A DNA stretch of 64,000 nt from Rhizobium sp. CCGE 510. Lineage in GTDB: Bacteria; Pseudomonadota; Alphaproteobacteria; Rhizobiales; Rhizobiaceae. The notes beneath the pieces are model-generated. The model was not told the origin of the DNA. It saw only the letters and a program-made list of their open reading frames with translations, and searched no databases. Where the stretch lies: the NCBI RefSeq assembly GCF_000292525.1, contig NZ_AEYF01000045.1, forward strand, positions 620,001 to 684,000, written 5' to 3'. This document shows, one piece after another, positions 1-8,160 of this stretch. Each line of letters starts with the position of its first letter. The first letter of the stretch is position 1. Made by a program: the position numbers and the translations under genes.

Positions 1-746
1 TTGAGTTCCACCGGCAGGTCGCGCTCCGGCGCCGTGTCGAAGATGATCTCCAGCGGCTGGTTGACAAAGACGTCGCGAGCCGGGCGCACGCCGCGCGAAA
101 GCGCTTCCAGCTCGCGCACCTCGTCCTGATCAAGCGATACCGGCAGCAGCACTGAGACCGGCTCCTTATCCAGCATTTCGAGCTCGAAGAACCAGGTCGT
201 GTCGCGCTCGGCGAGGTCTTCTGTATGGACAAGGATCTCATTGTCGCCGGCGTCGAGCGGCAGCACTATTTCAGTAGCGCTTTCCAGATTGCGCTTGAAG
301 GGCTCGAAGCGTACCGCCTCCTCGCCGTTGACCCAGATGCGAACGCCGCCGCAGGTCTTGAGCGCGAGATTGAGCGTGCGCGGAGCTTGGGTCCTGAACG
401 TGCCCTTCAGCCATCGCCTGACATGCGTTGGCACATGCCAGAAGCTGGTAAACTCGACGCGGCGGTTCGAACCGGGGAGATAGAGGCTTTCGGTCGGCCA
501 GGACGTGTCGGCGATAAGCGCCCGCCCTACCATGGTCGACCAGAAGGCCTTGCGGCAGGGCAGGTCGCCGACATCGACGAAACCGTTGATGAAGCGATAG
601 TTCACGCGATCTTCGGCGAGCGCCGGATCGCCGGGAAAATAGCTGGAAATGAGGGCCGAAACGGCCCATGCCGTTATCGTCTGGCCCTCGGCCACGCTGT
701 ATGCCGGCGCCATGTCGTCCGGCTGATTGATGCTTTCCGTTTTCAC
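1..746 (-). CDS. Unknown protein with jelly-roll-like region, N-terminal part only (runs off left edge)
   Basis: An uninterrupted reverse-strand frame starts at a GTG (746-744) preceded by a GGAGGAGGCG ribosome-binding site and continues past base 1, so about 248 N-terminal residues are visible. There is no signal peptide. The middle (IWVNGEEAVRF, then LDAGDNEILVHTEDLAERD) resembles the beta-sandwich accessory domains of glycoside hydrolases, where a wnG loop is typical, but I cannot name a family. It is transcribed divergently from the sugar-binding protein at 938 and shares two palindromic operators with it, so a role in handling the same sugar or oligosaccharide is a reasonable inference. 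The permeases missing downstream of that binding protein could lie beyond this gene, outside the window. Confidence 0.75.
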   Translation of the reverse strand, partial: MKTESINQPDDMAPAYSVAEGQTITAWAVSALISSYFPGDPALAEDRVNYRFINGFVDVGDLPCRKAFWSTMVGRALIADTSWPTESLYLPGSNRRVEFTSFWHVPTHVRRWLKGTFRTQAPRTLNLALKTCGGVRIWVNGEEAVRFEPFKRNLESATEIVLPLDAGDNEILVHTEDLAERDTTWFFELEMLDKEPVSVLLPVSLDQDEVRELEALSRGVRPARDVFVNQPLEIIFDTAPERDLPVEL

Positions 747-765
747 AGATCGCCTCCTCCGCAAT

Positions 766-787
766 CTAATGAAAATATTTTCATTAG
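766..787. promoter_or_regulatory. Perfect 22-bp palindrome, probable operator
   Basis: The half-site CTAATGAAAAT is followed directly by its exact reverse complement. It lies 20 bp upstream of the GTG start of the leftward gene, in the divergent promoter region. A second copy of its core lies at 909-925. The regulator is not in the window; the AT-rich centre does not look like a classical LacI site with a central CG. Confidence 0.7.
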
Positions 788-906
788 CCTATTTGAGTGC
801 GTAATTTTTGAAGATTGCCCAAAAACATCGCTATTCGCGTAGAAAATAGCTTGACGGGACGAATGTCAAGTATATGAAATTTGGTTATCGATGGCTAAGG
901 CCGCGA

Positions 907-926
907 TTAATGAAAATGTTTTCATG
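907..926. promoter_or_regulatory. Second copy of the ATGAAAAT-type operator
   Basis: TTAATGAAAATGTTTTCATG repeats the 766-787 palindrome with one central change (ATGAAAATG/TTTTCAT). It abuts the ribosome-binding site of the binding-protein gene, a position expected for repression. Two copies in one divergent intergenic region, centred 140 bp apart, support a shared regulator that may act on both genes and could loop the DNA. Confidence 0.6.
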
Positions 927-937
927 GGAGGATGAAA

Positions 938-2224
938 ATGAAAACCTATCTTTCAGGGGCTTTCGCACTGGCGCTTGCCACCGTTTCTTTTGCATGGTCG
1001 AGCGTAGCCATGGCCGAAACCCAGACGATCACCTTTCTCTTCACCGACGACGACCAGGCTTACGTCGAGCGGATGGAAGCGCTGAGCAAGGAATTCGAGA
1101 CCGCGCATCCCGATATCAAGGTGAATTTCGTCTCGTCGGGCTATGATGCCGTCGCCAAGCAACTGCCGGTGCAGCTTGCCGTCGGCGAAGGCCCAGATAT
1201 CGCCAAGATCACCGACTGGCAGCTGGCGCCCTACTACCTCGATATGCGCCCCCTGATGAAAGATCCGGATGGATTCGCCAAGCTGCACGGCGACAGCCTG
1301 AATACGCTTCGTTTCCCCGGCGTCAACGATCCAAACTCGATCAACGGCTATGTCGCGTCACAGACCTTCAACCTGCCCTTCGTCAACAAGACGCTGTTCG
1401 AACAGGCTAAGGAACCGCTTCCGAAGTCGACCGCCACCCTGAAGGACATCGTCGAAGCGTCCGCGCGCGTCGCCAAGGCGACCGGTGCCCAGATCCCCTT
1501 CACGATGGACCGCTCGGGCCACCGCTTTTCCGGCGCGGCCTTCTCCTACGGCTCCAACTACGTCAAGGACGGCAAGTTCGCCTTCCCCGACGATGCCGCC
1601 AAGCACTACATCACCGATCTCTACAACTGGACGAAGGACGGCTCTTTCCCGAAGGAAATGTGGGGAGCGGCCGGCGGAACCCAGTACAAAAACATGGGTG
1701 ACGAGTTCGTCAACGGCAATGTCGTGACCTATATCGCCGGCAACTGGATGGTCAATCCGTTCCAGAAGAAGATCGGCGACGGCTTCGACTGGACGGCGAT
1801 CAGCGCACCCTGCGGCGATGCCGGTTGCTATGCGATGCCGGGCGGCACCGCGATCGTCGGCTTCAAGCGCACCAAGTACCCGCAGGCCGTCGCCTCCTTC
1901 ATCGAGTTCCTCGGCTCCGAAAAGGTCCAGCGTGAAATCGCCGAAAACTACGTCATCCTGACCGGCGCCGACATCAAGGACCCACAGTACAAGCTCGAAA
2001 GCAAGAACGCCAAGGACGCCATGGCCGTCTTCCTCGCAAGCCGCGACAGCGCGCCGAAGGCAGCCCGCGACCTGGAACGCCTCAAGGGATCCTCCGCCGT
2101 CTATCAGCTCATCGTCCAGCGCATGAGCCAGTTGATCGTCGGCGAGCTTTCCCTCGACGAGACCTTCAAGGCGATGGGTGCAGACGTCGACAAGGTCAAC
2201 GTGGCGCTCGCCGCCAACAAGTAA
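938..2224 (+). CDS. Carbohydrate ABC transporter substrate-binding protein (family 1)
   Basis: The 428-residue periplasmic protein has a Sec signal peptide (MKTYLSGAF... ending near SVAMA) and then the usual extracellular solute-binding family 1 pattern: a first lobe (TITFLFTDDDQAYVERM), the middle VVTYIAGNWMVNPF region and the late GGTAIVGFKRTKYPQA segment. I prefer the ATG at 938 to the in-frame ATG at 932, because GGGAGGA ends right at 932 but is well spaced from 938. Such proteins bind mono- or oligosaccharides and deliver them to CUT1 permeases. No permease or ATPase follows: the next gene is an unrelated DUF3422 gene behind a terminator. Its partner subunits may therefore lie left of the window, beyond the divergent gene. 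The substrate is unknown. Confidence 0.88.
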   Translation: MKTYLSGAFALALATVSFAWSSVAMAETQTITFLFTDDDQAYVERMEALSKEFETAHPDIKVNFVSSGYDAVAKQLPVQLAVGEGPDIAKITDWQLAPYYLDMRPLMKDPDGFAKLHGDSLNTLRFPGVNDPNSINGYVASQTFNLPFVNKTLFEQAKEPLPKSTATLKDIVEASARVAKATGAQIPFTMDRSGHRFSGAAFSYGSNYVKDGKFAFPDDAAKHYITDLYNWTKDGSFPKEMWGAAGGTQYKNMGDEFVNGNVVTYIAGNWMVNPFQKKIGDGFDWTAISAPCGDAGCYAMPGGTAIVGFKRTKYPQAVASFIEFLGSEKVQREIAENYVILTGADIKDPQYKLESKNAKDAMAVFLASRDSAPKAARDLERLKGSSAVYQLIVQRMSQLIVGELSLDETFKAMGADVDKVNVALAANK

Positions 2225-2634
2225 TCGGCCGCGCCTGCGCCCTCCGCGGAATGCGCGCTGCATCAGCCACGGTCTCGCAACAGGCCGTGGCTGATCGTTC
2301 TCTTGCTCTGCTCACATTGCCGTCCCTAACAGTTCGATCGATATCTAATTGTCGATGACCTGACCACGCCACGTCTTCCGATTGGGATAGCATCCCTCGC
2401 CGCCCTGTAACCTTCCCTCAGTAAAATCATCATCTGTCGCCCTAACAACAGCAATCGGCAGCGCGTTTCTCCTCCTCCGCTCCGATGGCGAGGCGTCGTG
2501 ACACGAGCCTCGGGAGAGGCTATAGGCGTTGTCAGCCTGGGCCAGCCCGCAGGCGCCATGTCAAATCATAAGCGCCGGCAACCCGGTTATGTCCGGCGAC
2601 CCAGCGGCTGTTTACCGTATAGAGGTGCATCTCC
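2225..2634. other. Gene-free interval
   Basis: These 410 bases hold the stem-loop at 2262-2295 and, presumably, the promoter of the DUF3422 gene. Short open frames occur on both strands but none has a ribosome-binding site and composition that I would defend as coding. Confidence 0.55.
2262..2295 (+). terminator. Stem-loop after the sugar-binding protein gene
   Basis: Perfect 11-bp arms (ATCAGCCACGG at 2262-2272 and its complement at 2285-2295) enclose a 12-base loop and are followed by the pyrimidine-rich CGTTCTCTTGCTCTG. It lies 37 bases after the stop codon and fits a weak Rho-independent terminator or mRNA-stabilising hairpin. Confidence 0.65.
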
Positions 2635-3897
2635 ATGCCGATGGGTTCCGAGCATCCGCTGCGCAGGGAACTTCACGACGAGCTGCATGCACGGCCGTCG
2701 CTTTATTTCGAGGCCGACACCGACGTCTGGCACGTCGCCATAGTCGGTGAGAACGCCCCGCCTACGCTGCCGGCTTTCCTGCCGGGATTGGAAGACGTCT
2801 CCGCCACCCGTGAGGGTAACCACGGCATCGGCCGCTTCGGCGACGGCCGGTTGAAATGGGAGGCGCATACCGAGTTCCTGACCCTCACCTTCGTCGTTCC
2901 GGCATCCGCCGAACCCGGCAGCAACCCGCCTGAAGCCTTTCAGACCTGTTGCCGTCAGATCGACGGCAAGGTCATCGCAGCCGTTCGGGTGCTGGTGCGG
3001 GCCGAGATGGACGGACAGGGGCCGGAAAAACCAAAGCTCGATTATGTCGCCTCTCAGGTCGGCGGCGGCGACGCGGAGGTGCATTCGAACTTCCGCCTGA
3101 CCGATAATGGTTTCGTGGAATTCCTATTCTTCAACCGCAGCCTCAACGCCTATCGCACCGGCCGGATGGTCCGGCGTTTCCTGGAAATCGAGACATACCG
3201 GATGATGGCGCTTTTGGCGCTGCCGAAGGCGCGCGAGACGGTCTCCAAGCTTTCAGCCTTCGACCAGCGCCTCGATTTGCTGATCACCCATATGCAGAGT
3301 GCCGTTAAAGTGGACAAGGCGCTGTTGTCCGAGGTGACCAGGCTCTCGTCCGATGTGCTCAACTTCTCGGCGCTCGCTCGCCACCGCTTCGGTGCGACGA
3401 AAGCCTATGCAGAGATCGTCGCCAGTCGGCTGTCCGAGCTCCGCGAAGAGCGGGTCGAGGGAAGACAACGACTGGGGACGTTCATCGATCGGCGCTTCCA
3501 ACCGGCTGTGCGCTCGGTCTATGCGGCAGAGCGGCGCCTCGACGAACTGGCCGAACGCGTCAGCCTGGCCGGAGACCTGCTCAGAACCACCGTACAAGTT
3601 CAGCTCGAAGATCAGAACGCCTCGCTGCTGACGTCGATGGAAGAGCGGGCCCGCATCCAGGTGCACATCCAGCAGGCGGTCGAAGGCTTCTCGGTCATCG
3701 CCATCACCTATTACACCGTCGGTCTGGCGAAGATCTGCCTGGAAAGCATTTCCGAACTGGGAGTCGATCCACATATGGCAAAACTCGCCGTTCTCGCCGC
3801 CATCCCACTCGTGCTCTTCGCCGTCTGGACCGCGGTTCGTCACGTTCGCAGGAGTATTGCCGGTGCGCCGCACGGCCCGGCATCCGAAAGCCACTGA
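2635..3897 (+). CDS. DUF3422 family membrane-anchored protein
   Basis: The 420-residue product begins with the family signature HPLRRELHDELHARPS and continues with the long, mostly helical body typical of DUF3422, a family of unknown function common in alpha- and beta-proteobacteria. A coiled-coil-prone part (about residues 240-345) precedes one hydrophobic segment near the C-terminus (AKLAVLAAIPLVLFAVWTAV), so the protein is probably tail-anchored in the inner membrane with most of it in the cytoplasm. The start at 2635 is followed two codons later by a second possible ATG at 2641; the ribosome-binding site (AGAGGTG) is weak. It stands alone and converges on the chemoreceptor gene through a shared terminator. 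No function can be assigned. Confidence 0.85.
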   Translation: MPMGSEHPLRRELHDELHARPSLYFEADTDVWHVAIVGENAPPTLPAFLPGLEDVSATREGNHGIGRFGDGRLKWEAHTEFLTLTFVVPASAEPGSNPPEAFQTCCRQIDGKVIAAVRVLVRAEMDGQGPEKPKLDYVASQVGGGDAEVHSNFRLTDNGFVEFLFFNRSLNAYRTGRMVRRFLEIETYRMMALLALPKARETVSKLSAFDQRLDLLITHMQSAVKVDKALLSEVTRLSSDVLNFSALARHRFGATKAYAEIVASRLSELREERVEGRQRLGTFIDRRFQPAVRSVYAAERRLDELAERVSLAGDLLRTTVQVQLEDQNASLLTSMEERARIQVHIQQAVEGFSVIAITYYTVGLAKICLESISELGVDPHMAKLAVLAAIPLVLFAVWTAVRHVRRSIAGAPHGPASESH

Positions 3898-3931
3898 CGC
3901 CGGGGCTGCCACACCGCGTCCACCGAAATAG

Positions 3932-3960
3932 GCGCCGCCGCCCATCCAAGGCGGCGGCGC
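3932..3960. terminator. Bidirectional GC-rich terminator
   Basis: Eleven-base arms GCGCCGCCGCC (3932-3942) and GGCGGCGGCGC (3950-3960) enclose a 7-base loop between two convergent genes. A short AT-rich run lies on either side (TCCTAAATTATC to the right, GAAATA to the left), so it can serve the rightward DUF3422 gene and the leftward chemoreceptor gene. Confidence 0.75.
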
Positions 3961-3987
3961 TCCTAAATTATCTGCATCAGCAGAGGA

Positions 3988-6135
3988 TCACGATGCCATT
4001 GCGTAATGGCGGTGGTCCGAAGCACGGCCGCTGCTCGTCCTGAACCGCAGCAGCAACTGCGCAAGGCCTTCGGTTTCCTGTGTCAGGCTCTGGGCGGCCG
4101 CCGTGGTTTCTTCGACCATCGCGGCGTTCTGCTGGGTCACCTTGTCCATCTGGTCGCCGGCGGCCGAAACCTCGCGCAGGCTCGTCGCCTGTTCGCGGGC
4201 GGCAACGGCGATCTCGGCCACGGTCGCATTCATCGCAGTGACCTGCTCGACGATCTGTTCCAGCGAGAGGCCGGATTCGCCGACCAGTTGGACGCCGGTC
4301 TTGACCTGTGCCGAGGAGGTGGAGATCAGTTGCTTGATCTCCCTTGCCGCATTGGCGGAGCGCTGGGCGAGTTCGCGGACTTCCTGGGCGACCACGGCGA
4401 AGCCCTTGCCGGCTTCACCGGCGCGCGCCGCTTCGACGCCGGCATTGAGCGCCAAGAGGTTGGTCTGGAAGGCGATTTCGTCGATGACACTGATGATGTT
4501 GCCGATCTTCGAGGACGAATTTTGGATCTCCGTCATCGCGTCGATGGCGCGGGACACGATCTCGCCGCCCTTTTCGGCATTGGTACGGGCCGTCGCCACG
4601 ACAGCCTGGGCGCGGCCTGCGCCCTCCGCCGTGCCGTTGACACCGCGGGTGACGTCGCCGAGTGCGGCCACCGTTTCTTCCAGAGACGCTGCCTGCTGCT
4701 CGGTGCGGCGGGCGAGATCGTTGGAGGCCGTGGAGATTTCCGACAGACCGGACCGGATGGTGGCGACTGCGCGAATGACCGAGTCGACCGCTTCCTCGAG
4801 GCTCGCGACCGAATTGTTGAAATGATCCCGGATCCGGACGTAGCGATGGTCGACGTCGCCGACGCGGACGGTGAGATCGCCCTTCGACAACGCGTCGAGG
4901 CCAACGGAGATCTGACGGAAGGCATGTTCCATCACCTGCGCATCGCTGAGCCGCTCGGCCTCCTGGCGGAGCCGCTCTTCTTCGGCGGCCAGGCGAGCCC
5001 GTTCGGCATTGGCTTCGGCGATCAGCTTGGCGCGGCCTGTCTCCTGGAACACCTTCAGCGAACGCGCCATGGCCCCCAGTTCATGGCGATGCTCGACGCC
5101 CGCTATCGCGACCCCTTCCTCACCCCGGGCAAGCTGCTCCATCGACTGCGCCATGTTACGCACGGCCGAGGAAATCAGCCGGCCGACGAAGTAGGAAAGC
5201 ACCAGGCCGATGACGATCAAGAGACCGCTGATGACCAGCGTCGTGCGGGTCGCGGAGGCAACCGTTGCGTCTACCGAACCATCCAGGGTCTTCTGTGCAC
5301 CCGTGACAGTTGTCTGCAGGTCCCTGAAACCGCCTGATATTTTCGGCGCAAGCACGCTGAGCTGTGTCTGGCGGATGTTGCCCGAGGCCTGCAGGACGTC
5401 TTTCATGTCGCCGAGACGGGCGGTGTAGTTCTGCATGAGCTGGCCGGCGCCCATCAGGCGCTTCTTCTGCAGCTCGTTCTTCGCGGCCTTGGCGGCGGCC
5501 TCATTGAGGCTTACCGCTTCGGCGAGCGCTGCCTGCGCCGTGTCATAGGCCGCAAAATCGTTGGAATGCACGAAGCGCTCGGAGAAATAGAGGCTGCGGT
5601 TCAACGCCTCCAGCGTCGCCGCCGTCATCTGCAATACGGCCACATCGTTCTGGCGCCAGGCGCTTCGCACGACGTCGTTAAGAGCGATGCTGGTCCAGGG
5701 GCCGAACTCGGTGACCTTGGAGATCAAGGCGTCACGGCGGGCCTGGAGGGAAACGATCTGCTCGAAGGCCTTGCCATAGGCGGCAATGTCCTGGCGGATC
5801 GCCGCAAGGCCGGATTGCAGGTCCTTGTTGCCGGCAAAACGCGGGTCGTCGGCGTCGAACGCCTTCACGCCGGCACGGAAGCGGTCGACGACATCCTGCG
5901 TCGGCGTGGAGCGGAAAGCTTCAGCCGACATCTGAATCTCGTTCAGCTGGTCGCTGTAGTCCGATATGGCAAGGCTCTGGCCTGCCGTGGCGCGATAGGA
6001 CGCGAAAATCGAGGCGAGCCCGTTCATGCCGGAGATCGCGCTGACGGTGAGCAGGCTCATCAGCAGGATCAACGGCACGAAGCCTGCGGTGATCTGCGCG
6101 CGAATACCGAATTTATTCCAGAAATGCAACATCAT
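3988..6135 (-). CDS. Methyl-accepting chemotaxis protein
   Basis: A transmembrane chemoreceptor of about 715 residues. An N-terminal membrane segment (ITAGFVPLILLMSLLTVSAI) is followed by a roughly 260-residue helical periplasmic sensor region, a second membrane segment (TTLVISGLLIVIGLVLSYFVG), HAMP-type linkers and the conserved signalling hairpin tip (EIAFQTNLLALNAGVEAARA). Glutamine/glutamate-rich methylation helices flank the tip. There is no C-terminal CheR-binding pentapeptide. Two adjacent ATGs (6135 and 6132) are possible; AGAGG at 6143-6139 is better spaced for 6132. It begins 13 bp after the stop of a ribose-type binding protein, so the pair is probably one operon in which the binding protein presents a sugar to this receptor. 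That pairing is inference. Confidence 0.93.
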   Translation of the reverse strand: MMLHFWNKFGIRAQITAGFVPLILLMSLLTVSAISGMNGLASIFASYRATAGQSLAISDYSDQLNEIQMSAEAFRSTPTQDVVDRFRAGVKAFDADDPRFAGNKDLQSGLAAIRQDIAAYGKAFEQIVSLQARRDALISKVTEFGPWTSIALNDVVRSAWRQNDVAVLQMTAATLEALNRSLYFSERFVHSNDFAAYDTAQAALAEAVSLNEAAAKAAKNELQKKRLMGAGQLMQNYTARLGDMKDVLQASGNIRQTQLSVLAPKISGGFRDLQTTVTGAQKTLDGSVDATVASATRTTLVISGLLIVIGLVLSYFVGRLISSAVRNMAQSMEQLARGEEGVAIAGVEHRHELGAMARSLKVFQETGRAKLIAEANAERARLAAEEERLRQEAERLSDAQVMEHAFRQISVGLDALSKGDLTVRVGDVDHRYVRIRDHFNNSVASLEEAVDSVIRAVATIRSGLSEISTASNDLARRTEQQAASLEETVAALGDVTRGVNGTAEGAGRAQAVVATARTNAEKGGEIVSRAIDAMTEIQNSSSKIGNIISVIDEIAFQTNLLALNAGVEAARAGEAGKGFAVVAQEVRELAQRSANAAREIKQLISTSSAQVKTGVQLVGESGLSLEQIVEQVTAMNATVAEIAVAAREQATSLREVSAAGDQMDKVTQQNAAMVEETTAAAQSLTQETEGLAQLLLRFRTSSGRASDHRHYAMAS

Positions 6136-6148
6136 AGGCCTCTTTTGC

Positions 6149-7078
6149 TCACTGGCTCTTCGGCAGGTATTGGGCAATATTCTCAGGTGTGACGAGTTCG
6201 AAGGGCACGTTGTTTTCGCGCGGCACCTTTTCCTTGCCGATGAGCTTGACGGCAGCGTCGACGGCAGCCGCCCCCTGCCCAGTGGCGCTTTGCAGAATGG
6301 TCACATCGAGATCGCCGGCGACCATCGCGGCCAGTGCATCGTCGGTGGCGTCGACGCCGGCGACGACGACGTCCTTCATCGGGATATTGGCCTTCTTCAT
6401 GGCGCGGATCGCACCGAGCGCCATCTCGTCATTGTTGGCGATAACAGCATCGAACTTGACGCCGGCCGCCAGCCATTCCTGCATTTGCTGATCGGCATAA
6501 TCGCGTGACCAATAGGCCGCTTGCTGCTCGACGATCTCAAGGCCCTTGCATTCCGGCGTCGCGATGACATCGGCGATGTCCTGGGTGCGGGTGCGGGCGG
6601 CCACATGGAAGACCTCCCCCATCAGCACGACGACACGGCCCTTGCCCTTGAGGAGAGAGCACACTTGCTTCGTCTCCAGCGTACCGGAGTCTTTCTCATC
6701 GGAGGCGACAACCACTTGGTTGTCCGGCAAGTCCGAGAGATTGGAGGGCGTCGTGTTGATGTAGATCAGCGGAATGCCGGCATCCGCTGCGATCTTGGTC
6801 ATTTGCGGCCCGAAATCACCATCAGACAGCATCATGATAATGGCATCGACCTTGTCGGCAACGAACTGCTGAACCTGCTTCTTCTGAAGTTCGTTGTCGC
6901 CCTTGGCATTCTCGGTGACAAGCTTGAGGCCTGATATCGTCTTCCCGTGCGAGACGACGCCGTTCAGAAGCATCTCTCTGAATTTGTCGAGATTGGTCAT
7001 CGAAACCCCGATCGTCTGTGCATTGGCAACAGAGACCGATATCGCCAAGGCGATGGATGCAAGCGTGGCCGTTTTCAT
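6149..7078 (-). CDS. Ribose-type periplasmic sugar-binding protein (Peripla_BP_4 family)
   Basis: 309 residues with a Sec signal (MKTATLASIALAISVSVANA) and the two-lobed pattern of RbsB/XylF-like proteins: IGVSMTNLDKFREMLLNGV at the front, IIMMLSDGDFG and IPLIYINTTPS in lobe 1, FDAVIANNDEMALGAIRAMK and VVVAGVDATDDALAAM in the hinge and second lobe. These proteins bind pentoses, hexoses or related small ligands. Unlike classical sets, no CUT2 ATPase or permease is adjacent; the only downstream partner is a chemoreceptor 13 bp away. It may thus act mainly in chemotaxis, or share a transporter encoded elsewhere. The upstream gap of about 200 bases carries AT-rich promoter-like sequence. Confidence 0.9.
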   Translation of the reverse strand: MKTATLASIALAISVSVANAQTIGVSMTNLDKFREMLLNGVVSHGKTISGLKLVTENAKGDNELQKKQVQQFVADKVDAIIMMLSDGDFGPQMTKIAADAGIPLIYINTTPSNLSDLPDNQVVVASDEKDSGTLETKQVCSLLKGKGRVVVLMGEVFHVAARTRTQDIADVIATPECKGLEIVEQQAAYWSRDYADQQMQEWLAAGVKFDAVIANNDEMALGAIRAMKKANIPMKDVVVAGVDATDDALAAMVAGDLDVTILQSATGQGAAAVDAAVKLIGKEKVPRENNVPFELVTPENIAQYLPKSQ

Positions 7079-7275
7079 GAATTCCCCTGCGCAATTCGGA
7101 CATGAATGCGTTATTTCAAATTTTGGTTAAATTTTACTTTTCGACGCGAAGCAAAAGTTAAGCGCGAGGGTATGATCTTGCGGCGCGGGAGGGCCATCTT
7201 CGGTGGCTACCAGCCGAACTTGACCAGCTTCGCGTCGAACTTGGCGCGGCACGCTTTAATCTCTGTTTATATAAA

Positions 7276-8160
7276 TTATCGTCCGCCGAAGCCGGAGCTG
7301 ACGCTGATGCCCTTGTAGATCACCTTCTGCAGCACGATCGCCAGGATGACGCCCGGCAGCATGGAAATCGTCGCGCCGGCCATGATGTAGTTCCAGGCCG
7401 TGCCTTGCTGCGTCTGGAATAGGGTGAGGCCGAGCGGCAGCGTGGCTTTTTCGATGCCACTGGTGGCGATCAGCGGCCAGAGGAAGCTTTTCCACTGGGC
7501 GATGAAGGTAAAGAGCGACAGGAGGCCGATCGCCGGCATGGCAAGGGGAACAATGACCGTGACCAGAATGCGCAGGCGGGAGGCCCCGTCCATCATTGCA
7601 GCCTCATCGAGATCTTTGGGAATGCCGAGGATGAACTGGCGCAGCAGGAAGGTGCCCAAGGAAGAGAAGGCGACCGGCAGGATCATGCCGTGATAGGTGT
7701 TGATCCAGCCGAGTTTGCTGACGACGAGGAAGAGCGGGATCACCAGCATCACCTGCGGGATCATCAGCGTACTGAGATAGGTGAGCAGCATCCCTTCGCG
7801 ACCGGGGAATTTCAGCCGGGCGAAAGCGTAGGCGGAGAGGCAGGACACCACGATCACGATCGCCGTCACCCCGCAGGCGACAATAATGGAATTCAACAGG
7901 AAGGTTCCAAACGGCAGCGAAACCAACGCCTCGACGAAGTTGCCCCATTGATACTCCTCAGGAAAGATGCGGACCGGCACAGCCATGACCTCGGCATTGG
8001 AACGCACCGCGTTCGACACCATCCAGAAGAAGGGAAAGAGGAAAAGCAGCGCGACCAGCGAAAGTCCGGCGTAGCTGGCGAACGGGCCGATGCGCCGCAA
8101 CAGGCGATGCCGGTTCGCCGAAACGGAATGCGGATGCCGTGAGGTCGGGTCAGTCGTCAT
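7276..8160 (-). CDS. CUT1 ABC transporter permease, MalG/UgpE type
   Basis: 294 residues with six predicted membrane segments and the permease EAA loop (DEAAMMDGASRLRILVTVIVPL) about 100 residues from the C-terminus, typical of the second permease in carbohydrate transporters. It overlaps the upstream permease gene by 11 bp, which implies translational coupling. It is the last gene of the fucosidase operon running leftward from 11789, and no ATP-binding subunit follows. A shared MsmK/UgpC-like ATPase such as the one at 25260 could energise it. The C-terminal end VSSGFGGR is usual in length. Confidence 0.92.
   Translation of the reverse strand: MTTDPTSRHPHSVSANRHRLLRRIGPFASYAGLSLVALLFLFPFFWMVSNAVRSNAEVMAVPVRIFPEEYQWGNFVEALVSLPFGTFLLNSIIVACGVTAIVIVVSCLSAYAFARLKFPGREGMLLTYLSTLMIPQVMLVIPLFLVVSKLGWINTYHGMILPVAFSSLGTFLLRQFILGIPKDLDEAAMMDGASRLRILVTVIVPLAMPAIGLLSLFTFIAQWKSFLWPLIATSGIEKATLPLGLTLFQTQQGTAWNYIMAGATISMLPGVILAIVLQKVIYKGISVSSGFGGR

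Noticed and set aside
4006..5337. Long rightward open frame opposite the first chemoreceptor gene
   Set aside because: It is antisense to a clear chemotaxis-protein gene, has arginine-rich low-quality composition and no ribosome-binding site; GC-rich codons produce such shadows.
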